From NCBI GenBank assembly GCA_964621645.1, contig CAZUMH010000026.1:1-35665 (forward strand): a DNA stretch of 35,665 nt, given 5' to 3'. The stretch comes from CAZUMH01 sp964621645. Its GTDB lineage: Bacteria > Zhuqueibacterota > QNDG01 > JAGLOF01. Position 1 is the first letter of the stretch. The number at the start of each line of letters is the position of its first letter. The position numbers were made by a program, and so were the translations under genes. This document shows positions 7,779 through 16,800 of the stretch, piece by piece. The notes beneath the pieces are model-generated. The model searched no databases. It saw nothing but the letters and a program-made list of their open reading frames with translations, and had not been told where the DNA came from.

Positions 7779-8718
7779 TTTTCGCTTCGTACAACGCGGT
7801 ATCCACCAGATTAATAAGGGCGTCTTCCTCCTTCGTATCTTCAGGTAATCCTGCGATACCGATACTAACGGTCACCTTCTTTCTCCTGTCATCCTTTTTC
7901 ACCTGGAAAAGATTCTGTTCCATCAGGGATCTGATCTTCTCTGCCACCACAAGGGCGGCCTTCTTGGTCGTTCCGGGGAGAATGACCATGAACTCCTCTC
8001 CCCCATAGCGTGCTGCCGAATCGATTTCCCGGATATTCTGTCGCAGTAGTTGAGAAAAACGTATCAAAATTTTATCACCAGCAGGATGACCATAGGCGTC
8101 ATTGAACTTTTTAAAATGATCGATATCTATCATGAGTAATGAAAGAGGAATGTTGAATCTTTGGGTACGCATCGTCTCCTGGTGCAGACGGTGGCGGAAG
8201 GCGCGGTAGTTATACAGACCAGTCAATCCATCCGTTACGGCCAACTTATTCAGTTTTTTCTGGGCTTCCTCAAGTTCTTCGACTTTCTGGGCCAGCTCTT
8301 TCTGCAGTTTGCCGACGCGGACAAGAGATTTAATCCTTGTATTAAGTTCTAATTTATTATATGGTTTATCGATGAAGTCATCCGCTCCCGCTTCGACTCC
8401 CTTATTGCGCTGATCATTGCCGCGGAGGGCTGTAGCAAGGATGACAGGGATGTACCGCAGGCGGGGCGACTTCTTCAGATAGCGGCATAGTTCGTAGCCG
8501 TCCATCTTGGGGAGTCTCACATCGAGAATAATAAGATCCGGTTCTTCGATGCCGATCTTTTCAAGCGCCTCTTCTCCGCTGCGACAGAGATCGACATCAT
8601 ACCCCTCTGAGGAAAGATAGGTCTTAACAAGAAGACGATTATTCGCTTCGTCATCCACGACCATGATTCTTTCTTTCTTCTTCCTTAACAGTTGTTGAGA
8701 ACCGTTTTCGTTGATCAT
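7747..8718 (-). CDS. Response regulator diguanylate cyclase (receiver-GGDEF, PleD/WspR-like)
   Basis: A 323-residue response regulator that should make cyclic di-GMP from two GTP when phosphorylated. The receiver domain (about 16-130) has phosphoacceptor Asp66 (LIILDVRLPKMDG) and Lys118 in DKPYN. A short coiled linker (about 135-160) leads to a GGDEF domain with active-site motif GGEEF (239-243). The product-inhibition site RxxD (Arg230, Asp233) is in the standard place five residues before it, so feedback control by c-di-GMP is expected. The gene starts 8 bases after gcvPB and overlaps the next kinase by up to 32 bases, so it belongs to the same transcription run. The membrane kinase immediately downstream is a plausible phosphodonor. 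Confidence 0.95.
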   Translation of the reverse strand: MINENGSQQLLRKKKERIMVVDDEANNRLLVKTYLSSEGYDVDLCRSGEEALEKIGIEEPDLIILDVRLPKMDGYELCRYLKKSPRLRYIPVILATALRGNDQRNKGVEAGADDFIDKPYNKLELNTRIKSLVRVGKLQKELAQKVEELEEAQKKLNKLAVTDGLTGLYNYRAFRHRLHQETMRTQRFNIPLSLLMIDIDHFKKFNDAYGHPAGDKILIRFSQLLRQNIREIDSAARYGGEEFMVILPGTTKKAALVVAEKIRSLMEQNLFQVKKDDRRKKVTVSIGIAGLPEDTKEEDALINLVDTALYEAKNGGRNRAVSA

Positions 8719-8726
8719 CCGGGGAC

Positions 8727-10178
8727 CTATTTTTCTTTCCGGTAGACGACATCGAGATCCCTGGCTGCTAGTCCCTCATCCAAGCGGGTTACCGGTGTGG
8801 TCAGTGGTGCCTCATGCAGTTTTTCCGGATCGGTCTCAACTTCCTTAGCGATGGCAATCATGGCTTCAGCGAATGCGTCCAGGCTCTCTTTTGATTCTGT
8901 CTCGGTCGGTTCGATCATTATCGCTTCATGAACAATGAGGGGGAAGTAAACCGTGGGAGCGTGTACGCCGTAGTCCAGCAGCCGTTTTGCGATATCAAGC
9001 GTTTTAACTCCTTTTTCTTTCTGCCAGTCTCCCGATAGAACGAACTCGTGCATGGCGTGCTGCTTGTAAGGCAGAAGAAAATATTTCTCTAATTTTCTCA
9101 TGAGATAGTTTGCGTTAAGGATAGCATTTGCACTTACTTTCTTCATCCCCTGTGCGCCAAGCATGCGAATGTAGACGTAGGCCCGCACCATGACTCCGAA
9201 ATTGCCGAAGTAACTTTGGATCTTCCCTATACTGTCAGGACGGTCGAAATCAAAGGTGTAATCCTCGCCCTTGCGAACGATGACCGGGACCGGCAGGAAG
9301 TCGGCCAGCTGTTTGGTAACTCCAACGGGACCGCTTCCCGGTCCGCCGCCTCCATGAGGTGTGGAAAAGGTTTTATGCAGGTTGAAATGAATAATGTCAA
9401 AGCCGACATCTCCCGGCCTTACAATGCCCAAAAGCGCGTTGAGATTGGCGCCATCCATATAGAGCAGAGCCCCGACATCGTGTACCATCCGGGCGATCTC
9501 GATGATCTGCGACTCAAACAATCCCAGCGTATTGGGATTGGTGACCATGAAGCCCGCCACATCTTCATCCATATGCGCTTTCAGGTCTTCAAAGTCGACC
9601 AGGCCGTTATCGTTGGATTTAATCTGTACTGTCTGGTATCCGGAAATAGTGGCGCTGGCAGGATTGGTGCCGTGAGCCGAATCCGGCAGGATTATCTTCT
9701 TGCGAGGATTCCCGTTTTTCTCATGATAGGCCCGCATTATCTTGATGCCCGTCATTTCTCCATGGGCGCCAGCAGCTGGCTGCAGGGTGACAGCTCCCAT
9801 ACCGGATATTTCACACAAGGCGTCACTCAGGTTTCCCATCAGCTGCAAAGCTCCCGGGATGGTCTCCTCACTCTGCAGAGGATGCAGACAGGATAAGCCC
9901 GGAAGTCTTGACAAATCCTCATTTATCTTGGGATTGTATTTCATGGTGCAGGATCCCAGAGGATAAAATCCCTTATCCACGTGATAGTTCAGGACGGAGA
10001 GGCGATGGAAATGCCTCACAACCTCGCTTTCACTCAATTCCGGCAGTGATGGAATTTCTTTGCGAAGATAGGCAGCGGGAATCATCTCTGAGAGGGATTT
10101 TTGGGGGACATCGAGGTCGGAGAGTGAATACCCGCGACGCCCGGGGGAGCTTTTTTCGAAAAGAAGGGATTCTGACAT
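8727..10178 (-). CDS. gcvPB: Glycine dehydrogenase (decarboxylating), P-protein subunit 2
   Basis: A 483-residue PLP enzyme subunit of the glycine cleavage system. With GcvPA it decarboxylates glycine and passes the aminomethyl group to the lipoyl arm of GcvH. The N-terminus LLFEKSSPGRRGYSL is typical of the split P-protein's second subunit. The PLP-lysine region reads HFNLHKTFSTPHGGGGPG, and the length is normal for the family. The start ATG has a strong GGAGG site six bases upstream. gcvPA, gcvT and gcvH are not in the window, though a dihydrolipoyl dehydrogenase (the L-protein activity) is encoded at 31171-32592. It is the first gene of a minus-strand run continuing into signalling genes, with a shared divergent promoter region towards dsrC. 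Confidence 0.96.
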   Translation of the reverse strand: MSESLLFEKSSPGRRGYSLSDLDVPQKSLSEMIPAAYLRKEIPSLPELSESEVVRHFHRLSVLNYHVDKGFYPLGSCTMKYNPKINEDLSRLPGLSCLHPLQSEETIPGALQLMGNLSDALCEISGMGAVTLQPAAGAHGEMTGIKIMRAYHEKNGNPRKKIILPDSAHGTNPASATISGYQTVQIKSNDNGLVDFEDLKAHMDEDVAGFMVTNPNTLGLFESQIIEIARMVHDVGALLYMDGANLNALLGIVRPGDVGFDIIHFNLHKTFSTPHGGGGPGSGPVGVTKQLADFLPVPVIVRKGEDYTFDFDRPDSIGKIQSYFGNFGVMVRAYVYIRMLGAQGMKKVSANAILNANYLMRKLEKYFLLPYKQHAMHEFVLSGDWQKEKGVKTLDIAKRLLDYGVHAPTVYFPLIVHEAIMIEPTETESKESLDAFAEAMIAIAKEVETDPEKLHEAPLTTPVTRLDEGLAARDLDVVYRKEK

Positions 10179-10238
10179 TAATTACCTCCGCAAAATGGCC
10201 TGGAATATTCCTGTATCATCATTCGAAATAATGACTTT

Positions 10239-10267
10239 AAATTAATAATTTCCCATGTGATAATCAA
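10239..10267 (-). promoter_or_regulatory. Candidate promoter for gcvPB and the signalling run
   Basis: On the minus strand TTGATT (10262-10267), a 17-bp spacer and TAATTT (10239-10244) lie about 60 bases upstream of the gcvPB start. The region is AT-rich and the hexamers are imperfect. It overlaps the candidate dsrC promoter on the other strand. Confidence 0.4.
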
Positions 10268-10285
10268 CTTGTTTTTTGCTATATT
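10257..10285 (+). promoter_or_regulatory. Candidate promoter for the dsrC operon
   Basis: On the plus strand GTGATA (10257-10262), a 17-bp spacer and TATATT (10280-10285). The -10 is identical to those proposed for the rib operon and the DUF116 gene. It leaves an untranslated leader of about 80 bases before dsrC. It overlaps the divergent gcvPB candidate, so the two could compete for polymerase. Confidence 0.4.
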
Positions 10286-10373
10286 TAAGAAAGGGCTTTT
10301 CAAAAAGCTCCAGATTATTTATATTGTTAGCCAATTTGAGTCGGAACATAATTCAACAAACGAGAGGAAGATA

Positions 10374-10691
10374 ATGCCTGTTATCAAAATCGAAGAACGG
10401 GAACTGGAAGTCGATGGAGACGGATTCCTCATTAATCCCGAAGAATGGAATGAGGAGATCGCTTCTCTGCTGGCCAAACATGACGGCACCGGTGTGTTGC
10501 AGGAAAAGCACTGGGCTGTAATTAATTACATACGTCAGTACTGGAAAGAAAATGACCTTGCCCCCATGGTAAGGAAAATATGCCAGGTCGCTGATCTCCG
10601 GTTACGGGAAGTTTATGAGTTATTCCCACTGGGCCCGGCAAAGGGCGCCTGTAAAATCGCCGGTCTTCCCAAACCTGACGGTTGTGTCTAA
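10374..10691 (+). CDS. dsrC: DsrC/TusE-family sulfur carrier protein
   Basis: A 105-residue protein of the DsrC family, a small cytoplasmic carrier that holds sulfur as a trisulfide or persulfide on a flexible C-terminal arm. The tail GPAKGACKIAGLPKPDGCV carries both redox cysteines, Cys93 and Cys104; the penultimate Cys is shared with TusE, and having both is the mark of true DsrC. The body (EKHWAVINYIRQYW, LAPMVRKIC) also fits. The start ATG at 10374 is set by the strong ribosome site GAGAGGAAG; an in-frame extension to 10257 has no support. The next two genes encode membrane and iron-sulfur subunits like DsrM/TmcC and DsrK/TmcB, the known partners that reduce DsrC. No dsrAB sulfite reductase is in view, so the substrate and direction (sulfur oxidation, reduction or a general thiol relay) cannot be decided here. 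Confidence 0.94.
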   Translation: MPVIKIEERELEVDGDGFLINPEEWNEEIASLLAKHDGTGVLQEKHWAVINYIRQYWKENDLAPMVRKICQVADLRLREVYELFPLGPAKGACKIAGLPKPDGCV

Positions 10692-10704
10692 GGCGACAGC
10701 AGAA

Positions 10705-11325
10705 ATGACTGCTCCTGAAATAAGCATTATCATCGGACTTTTGATATCCCTTTTGCTGACGATCCGTCTCTATGCCAAAACATTCGGCAAGAACAAGCCC
10801 GATCCGGCACAACCAAAAGGAAATTCCATCAGAGGCGCCGTCTATTCGCTTACAGCCGCTATGTCCCCCCTTAAAAAGGAAACTGCTTATAAGCACTGGC
10901 TTAGCTACCTGGCAGGAATAATCCTGCATGCGGGTATCTTTCTTGGAATAGTAATTCTTTTACTGCAGGCATTTTCCATTTCTCTGCCAGCATTGATTTC
11001 ACTGTTTCGTACGTTCTTGCTGCCAGCCTCTTTTCTGGCAGGAATAAGTATGTTTTTCAAGAGGATATTATCTTCCCGGCTCCGATTTTTAAGATGCTGG
11101 GATGATTATGCCAGCATCATCCTGGTTCTGTGTTTTTTGCTGCTGGCTTTTCTTTCCGAATATTCATCCTTGTATCGTGATCTTTTTTTGTACCTTGGGG
11201 CCGTAATGCTTCTTTACATTCCTGTCAGCAAGCTGCGGCATGCTCTTCTTTTCGTCCCTGTTCGCATCTATCTTGGCTTGTTCTACGGCAGAAGAGGTGT
11301 GTGGCCCCATCAGAGGATTACCTGA
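10705..11325 (+). CDS. Membrane cytochrome b-like subunit (DsrM/TmcC/NarI-like)
   Basis: A 206-residue integral membrane protein with about five hydrophobic helices (about 5-24, 66-90, 93-117, 136-156 and 163-185). Histidines at 64 and 75 around the second helix and another in KLRHALLF are candidate heme b ligands, as in NarI-type subunits. In DsrMK and Tmc complexes such a subunit exchanges electrons between menaquinone and the cytoplasmic HdrD-like partner. The start at 10705 is the first ATG after dsrC (13 bases downstream), with AAGG a little far upstream. The stop codon overlaps the next gene's ATG (TGATG), so the two subunits are co-translated. Sequence identity in this family is low, so DsrM versus TmcC cannot be separated by eye. 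Confidence 0.78.
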   Translation: MTAPEISIIIGLLISLLLTIRLYAKTFGKNKPDPAQPKGNSIRGAVYSLTAAMSPLKKETAYKHWLSYLAGIILHAGIFLGIVILLLQAFSISLPALISLFRTFLLPASFLAGISMFFKRILSSRLRFLRCWDDYASIILVLCFLLLAFLSEYSSLYRDLFLYLGAVMLLYIPVSKLRHALLFVPVRIYLGLFYGRRGVWPHQRIT

Positions 11326-12638
11326 TGGCGAGAGAAAAATTGACTTCCCGACAAGAAAGAGCTGTGGAATATCTGGGACGTGTTCTCAGCGGACGCCTTC
11401 GCACCTATCTAAACAGTTGCGTCCACTGCGGACTCTGTGGTGAATCCTGCCATTATTTTTTACGTTTTGGCGAAAACAAATATCTTCCGGCAAGTAAAGT
11501 CGATCTTATTTCAGGTATTTACAGACGATACTTCACCACCGGTGGCAAACTGCTTCCCGGCTGGTTTGGGGCTAGGGACCTCGATGATGAGACCATTAAA
11601 GAAATGGTGGATGTGATTTTTGGCGGCTGTACCATGTGCGGACGCTGCTCGATGCACTGCTCAATAGGATTGGATATCTCTACCTTGATCCGACTGGCCC
11701 GATCCCTTCTTGTCGAACTTGATGTTGTACCGGAAAGCCTTCAAGCAACAGTGGACAACGCGGTTGAAAGCGGTAATAACATGGCCATAACCAAAGAAGA
11801 TTTCATTGATACGCTGGAATGGCTTGAAGAGGATCTGAAGCTGGAGCTGGGAGATGATACCATCGTGATACCCAGAGATGTAAAAGGGGTGGAAATCTTG
11901 TATACCCTCAATCCGAGGGAACCGAAATTTTTCCCCATGTCCATCAGTGCGGCAGCAATGATATTCCATGCGGCCGGAGCCTCCTGGACTCTATCTACAG
12001 ACTGTTATGATGTTACCAATTATGCCTATTATACAGGCGACGATCGAACAGCTGCTCTCCTGACGCAGCGGCTGCACGATGAAATTATTAAGCTGGGAGC
12101 GAAAAAACTTGTCTTGGCTGAATGCGGCCACGGCCCCCGAGCGATACGCTGGGAAGGACCCGGATGGATTAATAAGAAATACCCGTTCAAGGCACTAACA
12201 ATGATCGAGTTGATAGCCGAATATATACAGGAGGGCCGTATAAAACTTGATCCTGAGAAAAATCCAATACCAGTGACTCTTCACGATCCCTGCAATCTGG
12301 TCAGGTCTGGCGGAGTGATTGAGGAACAGCGGTACATTCTGAGACATGCCGTCAAACAATTTGTTGAGATGACCCCCAATCGGGAAAATAACTTCTGCTG
12401 CGGAGGCGGAGGTGGTCAATTGTCAATGGGCGAATATGCCGACCGACGCATGGCCATTGCCCAAATCAAAGCTGATCAAATCCGGCGCACCGGCGCCAAG
12501 GTGGTTGTATCGCCCTGTCATAACTGTATCGATCAGCTCATGGAAATCAATAAAGAATACCAGCTTGGCGTTACTATAAAAACCATGTCAGAGATCGTTG
12601 CGGATGCTTTGGTTCTCCCCGCATCCGATAAAAAATAA
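11325..12638 (+). CDS. DsrK/TmcB/HdrD-like iron-sulfur heterodisulfide reductase subunit
   Basis: A 437-residue cytoplasmic iron-sulfur protein. Two 4Fe-4S motifs are near the N-terminus: CVHCGLCGESC (Cys32, 35, 38, 42) and CTMCGRCSMHC about 70 residues later. The C-terminal half has CCG-domain motifs that in HdrD/DsrK hold the catalytic noncubane cluster for disulfide chemistry: HDPCNLVRSGG, NFCCGGGGGQ and SPCHNCID. An ECGHG motif lies in the middle. The family reduces a disulfide or trisulfide (DsrC in the Dsr system, CoM-S-S-CoB in methanogens) using electrons from a membrane cytochrome b. The ATG at 11325 overlaps the upstream stop and has GAGG at good distance; the in-frame ATG at 11301 is less likely. 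Together with DsrC and the membrane subunit this forms a minimal DsrC-MK module. Confidence 0.9.
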   Translation: MAREKLTSRQERAVEYLGRVLSGRLRTYLNSCVHCGLCGESCHYFLRFGENKYLPASKVDLISGIYRRYFTTGGKLLPGWFGARDLDDETIKEMVDVIFGGCTMCGRCSMHCSIGLDISTLIRLARSLLVELDVVPESLQATVDNAVESGNNMAITKEDFIDTLEWLEEDLKLELGDDTIVIPRDVKGVEILYTLNPREPKFFPMSISAAAMIFHAAGASWTLSTDCYDVTNYAYYTGDDRTAALLTQRLHDEIIKLGAKKLVLAECGHGPRAIRWEGPGWINKKYPFKALTMIELIAEYIQEGRIKLDPEKNPIPVTLHDPCNLVRSGGVIEEQRYILRHAVKQFVEMTPNRENNFCCGGGGGQLSMGEYADRRMAIAQIKADQIRRTGAKVVVSPCHNCIDQLMEINKEYQLGVTIKTMSEIVADALVLPASDKK

Positions 12639-12669
12639 CCACGGGAAAATTTCTTTATTCCCGTGGTTA
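12636..12669 (-). terminator. Terminator shared by convergent dsr and rib/dnaE runs
   Basis: A perfect 12-bp inverted repeat, TAACCACGGGAA with TTCCCGTGGTTA and a 10-base loop, between convergent genes. On the minus strand it is followed by ATTTTTT, a good U-tract, so it should end the long minus-strand operon. The plus-strand side has no T run and is weaker. It begins at the stop codon of the iron-sulfur gene. Confidence 0.85.
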
Positions 12670-12691
12670 ACAATACCTGTTCTGATCCTGC

Positions 12692-13849
12692 CTATTTTTT
12701 GATTGCCGCTATTTCCTTTACCGCTGTGATAGCGGCGTTAATGTGATCTTCCGTATTGAAAGGTCCGATACTCAATCGAACCGTGCCATGGATTTCTTCA
12801 GTACCGATCTGCCTGTGTACCAGTGGAGCGCACTGCAATCCCGTGCGGCAGGCAATATTGTAATCCACATCCAGCATAGTACCAACATCTGCGGCTTCGA
12901 AACCTTCAACATTGAAACTCAACACAGCGTTGTGGTTCTCTTCCGATTCGGCGCAGTAAAGAGTGAGACCGTCAATCTCCGCAAGACCGTCCCGAAGCAT
13001 TTTCCACAGGCGTAATTCTCTCTTATGGATGTTTCCAATCCCCTCTTTTGCCAGCCATTTCTGTCCGGCATGCAGGCCAGCTACTCCAACGATGTTCAGC
13101 GTTCCGCATTCCATGCGGTATGGGAATTCATCCAGATGGTATGGGTGGGCAGAGCGAACCCCTGTGCCTCCGTATCTTGTCCCGCGGATGTCGACATTTT
13201 CTCCGATATACGATCCTCCTATACCGGTAGGGCCCAGCAGAGATTTATGACCGGTGAAGGCCAGCAGATCGATATTCATTTTCTGAACATCAATTGGTAC
13301 GGCCCCGGCTGTCTGACTGGCATCCACGACGAAATAGATGTCGTTTCCCCGGCATATTCTCCCAATATCCTCAACCGGCTGGGTGGTTCCCAACACATTA
13401 GACCCATGATTGACGATCACCATCTTAGTGTTTTTCTTTATGGCTTTCTTGATGTCATCCGGTTCCATGAATCCCTTTTTATTGAAAGGAACATAGGTCA
13501 CTTCAGCTACTCCGTCCCTGGCAAGAACGTTCAGAGGTCTCAGCACCGAGTTATGCTCTAGATTGGTCGAGACAACATGATCACCTTTTTCAACCATTCC
13601 CATAATGATCATGTTCAGCGAGTCGGAGGCGTTATAACTGAAGGTAAGATGGTTGGGATCAGTACCATTAAAGAATTCTGTCAGCATCTTTCTCGTAGAG
13701 TGGACCACTTCCTCGGTCTCAAGGGTGGCATCATATCCTGATCTTCCAGGATTGACACCGTGTTCTTTGTAAAAGTCGAACATAAACCTGTAGACTTCCT
13801 CAGGTTTTGGATAACTGGTTGCTGCGTTATCGAGGTAAATCATGTTCAT
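12692..13849 (-). CDS. Cysteine desulfurase-like class V aminotransferase
   Basis: A 385-residue PLP protein of the NifS/SufS superfamily, most like the EF2568-type subfamily of cysteine-desulfurase paralogues. The N-terminus IYLDNAATSYPKPEEV is characteristic. The PLP lysine is Lys202 in FTGHKSLLGP. The candidate persulfide-forming cysteine is Cys340 in CRTGLQCAPLVH, where desulfurases carry the active Cys loop. I set the start at the ATG 13849, eight bases after an AAGGAG site; a TTG at 13855 sits too close to that site. It follows dnaE by about 30 bases and ends at the shared terminator. A desulfurase next to a DsrC module invites a sulfur-transfer link, but the genes are convergent, so the tie is speculative. 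Confidence 0.88.
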   Translation of the reverse strand: MNMIYLDNAATSYPKPEEVYRFMFDFYKEHGVNPGRSGYDATLETEEVVHSTRKMLTEFFNGTDPNHLTFSYNASDSLNMIIMGMVEKGDHVVSTNLEHNSVLRPLNVLARDGVAEVTYVPFNKKGFMEPDDIKKAIKKNTKMVIVNHGSNVLGTTQPVEDIGRICRGNDIYFVVDASQTAGAVPIDVQKMNIDLLAFTGHKSLLGPTGIGGSYIGENVDIRGTRYGGTGVRSAHPYHLDEFPYRMECGTLNIVGVAGLHAGQKWLAKEGIGNIHKRELRLWKMLRDGLAEIDGLTLYCAESEENHNAVLSFNVEGFEAADVGTMLDVDYNIACRTGLQCAPLVHRQIGTEEIHGTVRLSIGPFNTEDHINAAITAVKEIAAIKK

Positions 13850-13880
13850 GAACAAGACTCCTTTCCTTTATTCGTAACAA

Positions 13881-16800
13881 TCAAAAACCGTTTCCTTCAA
13901 TCCAGACATTATCGGATCCAAGCAGTTCCCGAAGTTTCTGCAAGAGTCCTGGGTCCGGATTCACTGTGCTCATATTTGATTTTAGCAATAATTCCCGATC
14001 ATCGGGGTCAAGTAAATTTATACAAAGTTCACAGGACCCGGGAGATTCCAGAATAGCTTGCCGAACTTGTTCCAATATATCAGTATCAATGTTCTGAAGC
14101 GGCAGGATGAGGGAAAGACGAGAGGCGTATGCCTCTCTGGCTTGTTCAAGCGGGATAAGTTTTGAAGCAAGAATCGAATATTCTTCCCTGGTATCCTTTC
14201 GATCCAATATACCCTCCAGAACTACCATGGTATTGTCTGCGATAAGATCACGATGGGCTTCGTAAGCGTCCGAAAAGCAGATGACGCGAACACTTGCTGA
14301 AAAATCTTCAAGATTAAAAAAAGCCATTGGATTGTTCTTGCGGTCGAGTCTGGTATGCAGGGAACTTATCATGCCGCAGAGGCGCACTTTTTGTCCCGAG
14401 GCCTTATTGGCCAGCTTGGCAATGACTGGTTTTGAGAAAGCCTTTATCTCATCCTGGTATTTGAGCAAAGGATGTCCTGAAATGTAGATGCCGACCAGTT
14501 CTTTCTCAAGCCTCAATTTCTCTGATTGAGACCACTCAGGAATATCAGGAAGAGTAGGATAGCCGTATGATTGAGTTTCTTTATCTCCAAAAATAGAGGT
14601 TTGTCCCATTTCGGCCAGCTGTTGGGCGCTCTGTCCCAGAGCCATGGCTCTTTCCAATACAGCCATCTTTTGGGCTCTGTTCCCCTCCAAGGTATCCATT
14701 GCCCCCACCTGAATCAGGCTTTCCAGGACTTTTTTATTGACCAGGCGTGAATTTATATTTCGACACAATTCAAAGATATTGGTGAATTTCCCAAGCTTTT
14801 CACGTGCCTCTACGATAGATTGGATCGCTCCTCCCCCAACATTCTTTACGGCTCCCAATCCAAAACGGATGCCTTCGGGTGTCACCGTGAAACCAGCTTC
14901 ACTCAAGTTGACATCCGGCGGGAGCACGTTTAATCCCATACGGCTGCATTCCTCAATCAAGAGAGTCACCCGGTCGCTGTTGCCGATTTCACTGGTTAAG
15001 TTGGCAGCCATAAATTCAGCGGGATAGTGAGCCTTGAGATAGGCCGTCTGGTACGCTACCACAGAGTAACAGGTAGCATGGGATTTATTGAATCCGTATC
15101 CGGCAAATTTTTTAATCAAATCAAATACAGCTTCAGCCGTTTTCTTGGGGATTCCTTTCTCTTCGGCGCCTTGGATGAATTCTATCTGTTGTTCTTCCAT
15201 CAGAACCGGATCTTTTTTACCCATTGCCTTTCGCAGCACATCCGCGCGGGAGAGATCGAAGCCGGCCATAATACTGGCTATCTGCATTACCTGTTCCTGG
15301 TAAACAATGATCCCGTGAGTCTCTTCCAGGATATCTTTCAGCAGCGGATGAGGATAGGCTACTTTGGTACGGCCATGTTTACAGTCGATAAACTCCCCGA
15401 TCCATTCCATGGGACCTGGACGGTATAAGGCATTCATGGCAATCAGATCTTCCAGGCATTCCGGCTGCAGCTTCCGCAGGTAGTCCCGCATACCGCTGCT
15501 TTCAAACTGGAAAATGCCGACGGTATCCCCCCCGGCAAAGATACTGAACGTATCCGGATCGTCAAGAGGAATCTCATCTATATTCAGATCACTGCCCTTG
15601 TTACGCAATGATTGTACCGTATGATCGATGACTGTCAGCGTGCGCAAACCAAGGAAATCCATCTTCAGCAGACGGATCTCTTCGATAATTTTCATATCAT
15701 ACTGGGTGGTCACTTCTCCCTGGGGTGATTTGAAGAGAGGAGTGTGATTGGTCAGTTTGCCGGGTGCGATCACCACTCCGGCGGCGTGGGTGGATGCGTG
15801 ACGGGACAGTCCTTCCAGTACCCGGGAGTATTCATAAAGTTTTTTATGGATTTCATCCTGATTACAAGCTTCCCTGAAATCCTTTACATCCCTATAAGCA
15901 CTTTCCAGAGTAGTCCCGGCCTGAGTGGGGATCATCTTGGCGATCTTGTCCACATCGCCGTATGGTATTTTCAGGACTCGACCCACATCACGAATCACAG
16001 CCCGGGCGTTCATGCTTCCAAACGTAATAATCTGGGTGACATTATCTTGGCCGTATTTTTTGCGGACATAGTCGATCACTTTTTCCCTCTGCTCATAACC
16101 GAAGTCGATGTCTATATCCGGCATGGAAACACGGTCCTTCGTCAAAAAACGCTCGAATATTAGTCCGTATTTCATGGGATCGATGTTTGTGATCCTCAGG
16201 CAATAGCTTACCATGCTGCCCGCTGCTGAACCGCGTCCCGGGCCGACAGGAATATGATTATCTCGGGCATACTTAATGAAATCCATGACAATGAGGAAGT
16301 ACCCGGCAAATCCGGTATCTCTGATGATCTTCAGTTCATGCTCCAGCCGTTCAACATACTCCTTTCCTGCCTGGGGATATTTATGGGTGAATCCGGCCCG
16401 CGCCAGTTTCTCCAGATACTCATCAAGTGAAAGGGATTTATCACTATCGGGAAGGTGAAAATGAGGGAGATGGTAGGAGGTGAATTCCAACACCAGGTTG
16501 CATTTTTCCGCTATTTCCACACTGGTTTCAAGGGCGGAAGGCATATCCTGAAAAAGAGAGGACATCTCCTCGGTAGTTTTAAAATAACTCTCCTGGGTTG
16601 AAAAACGCATGCGCTGCGGATCGTCAAAATCCTTTCCGGTCTGAATACAGAGTAATGCATCATGTGCTTCGGCGTGTTCTCTCTTAAGATAATGGGTATC
16701 ATTGGTAGCAACCAGAGGAATGCTGAGCTCCCGTGAAAGAGTATACAATCCCTGACGGATTATTTCCTCTTCTTTCATACCGTGATTCTGTACTTCCAGA

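Noticed and set aside
9216..9896. Plus-strand open frame of 226 codons opposite gcvPB
   Set aside because: Shadow of gcvPB; no domain and no ribosome site.
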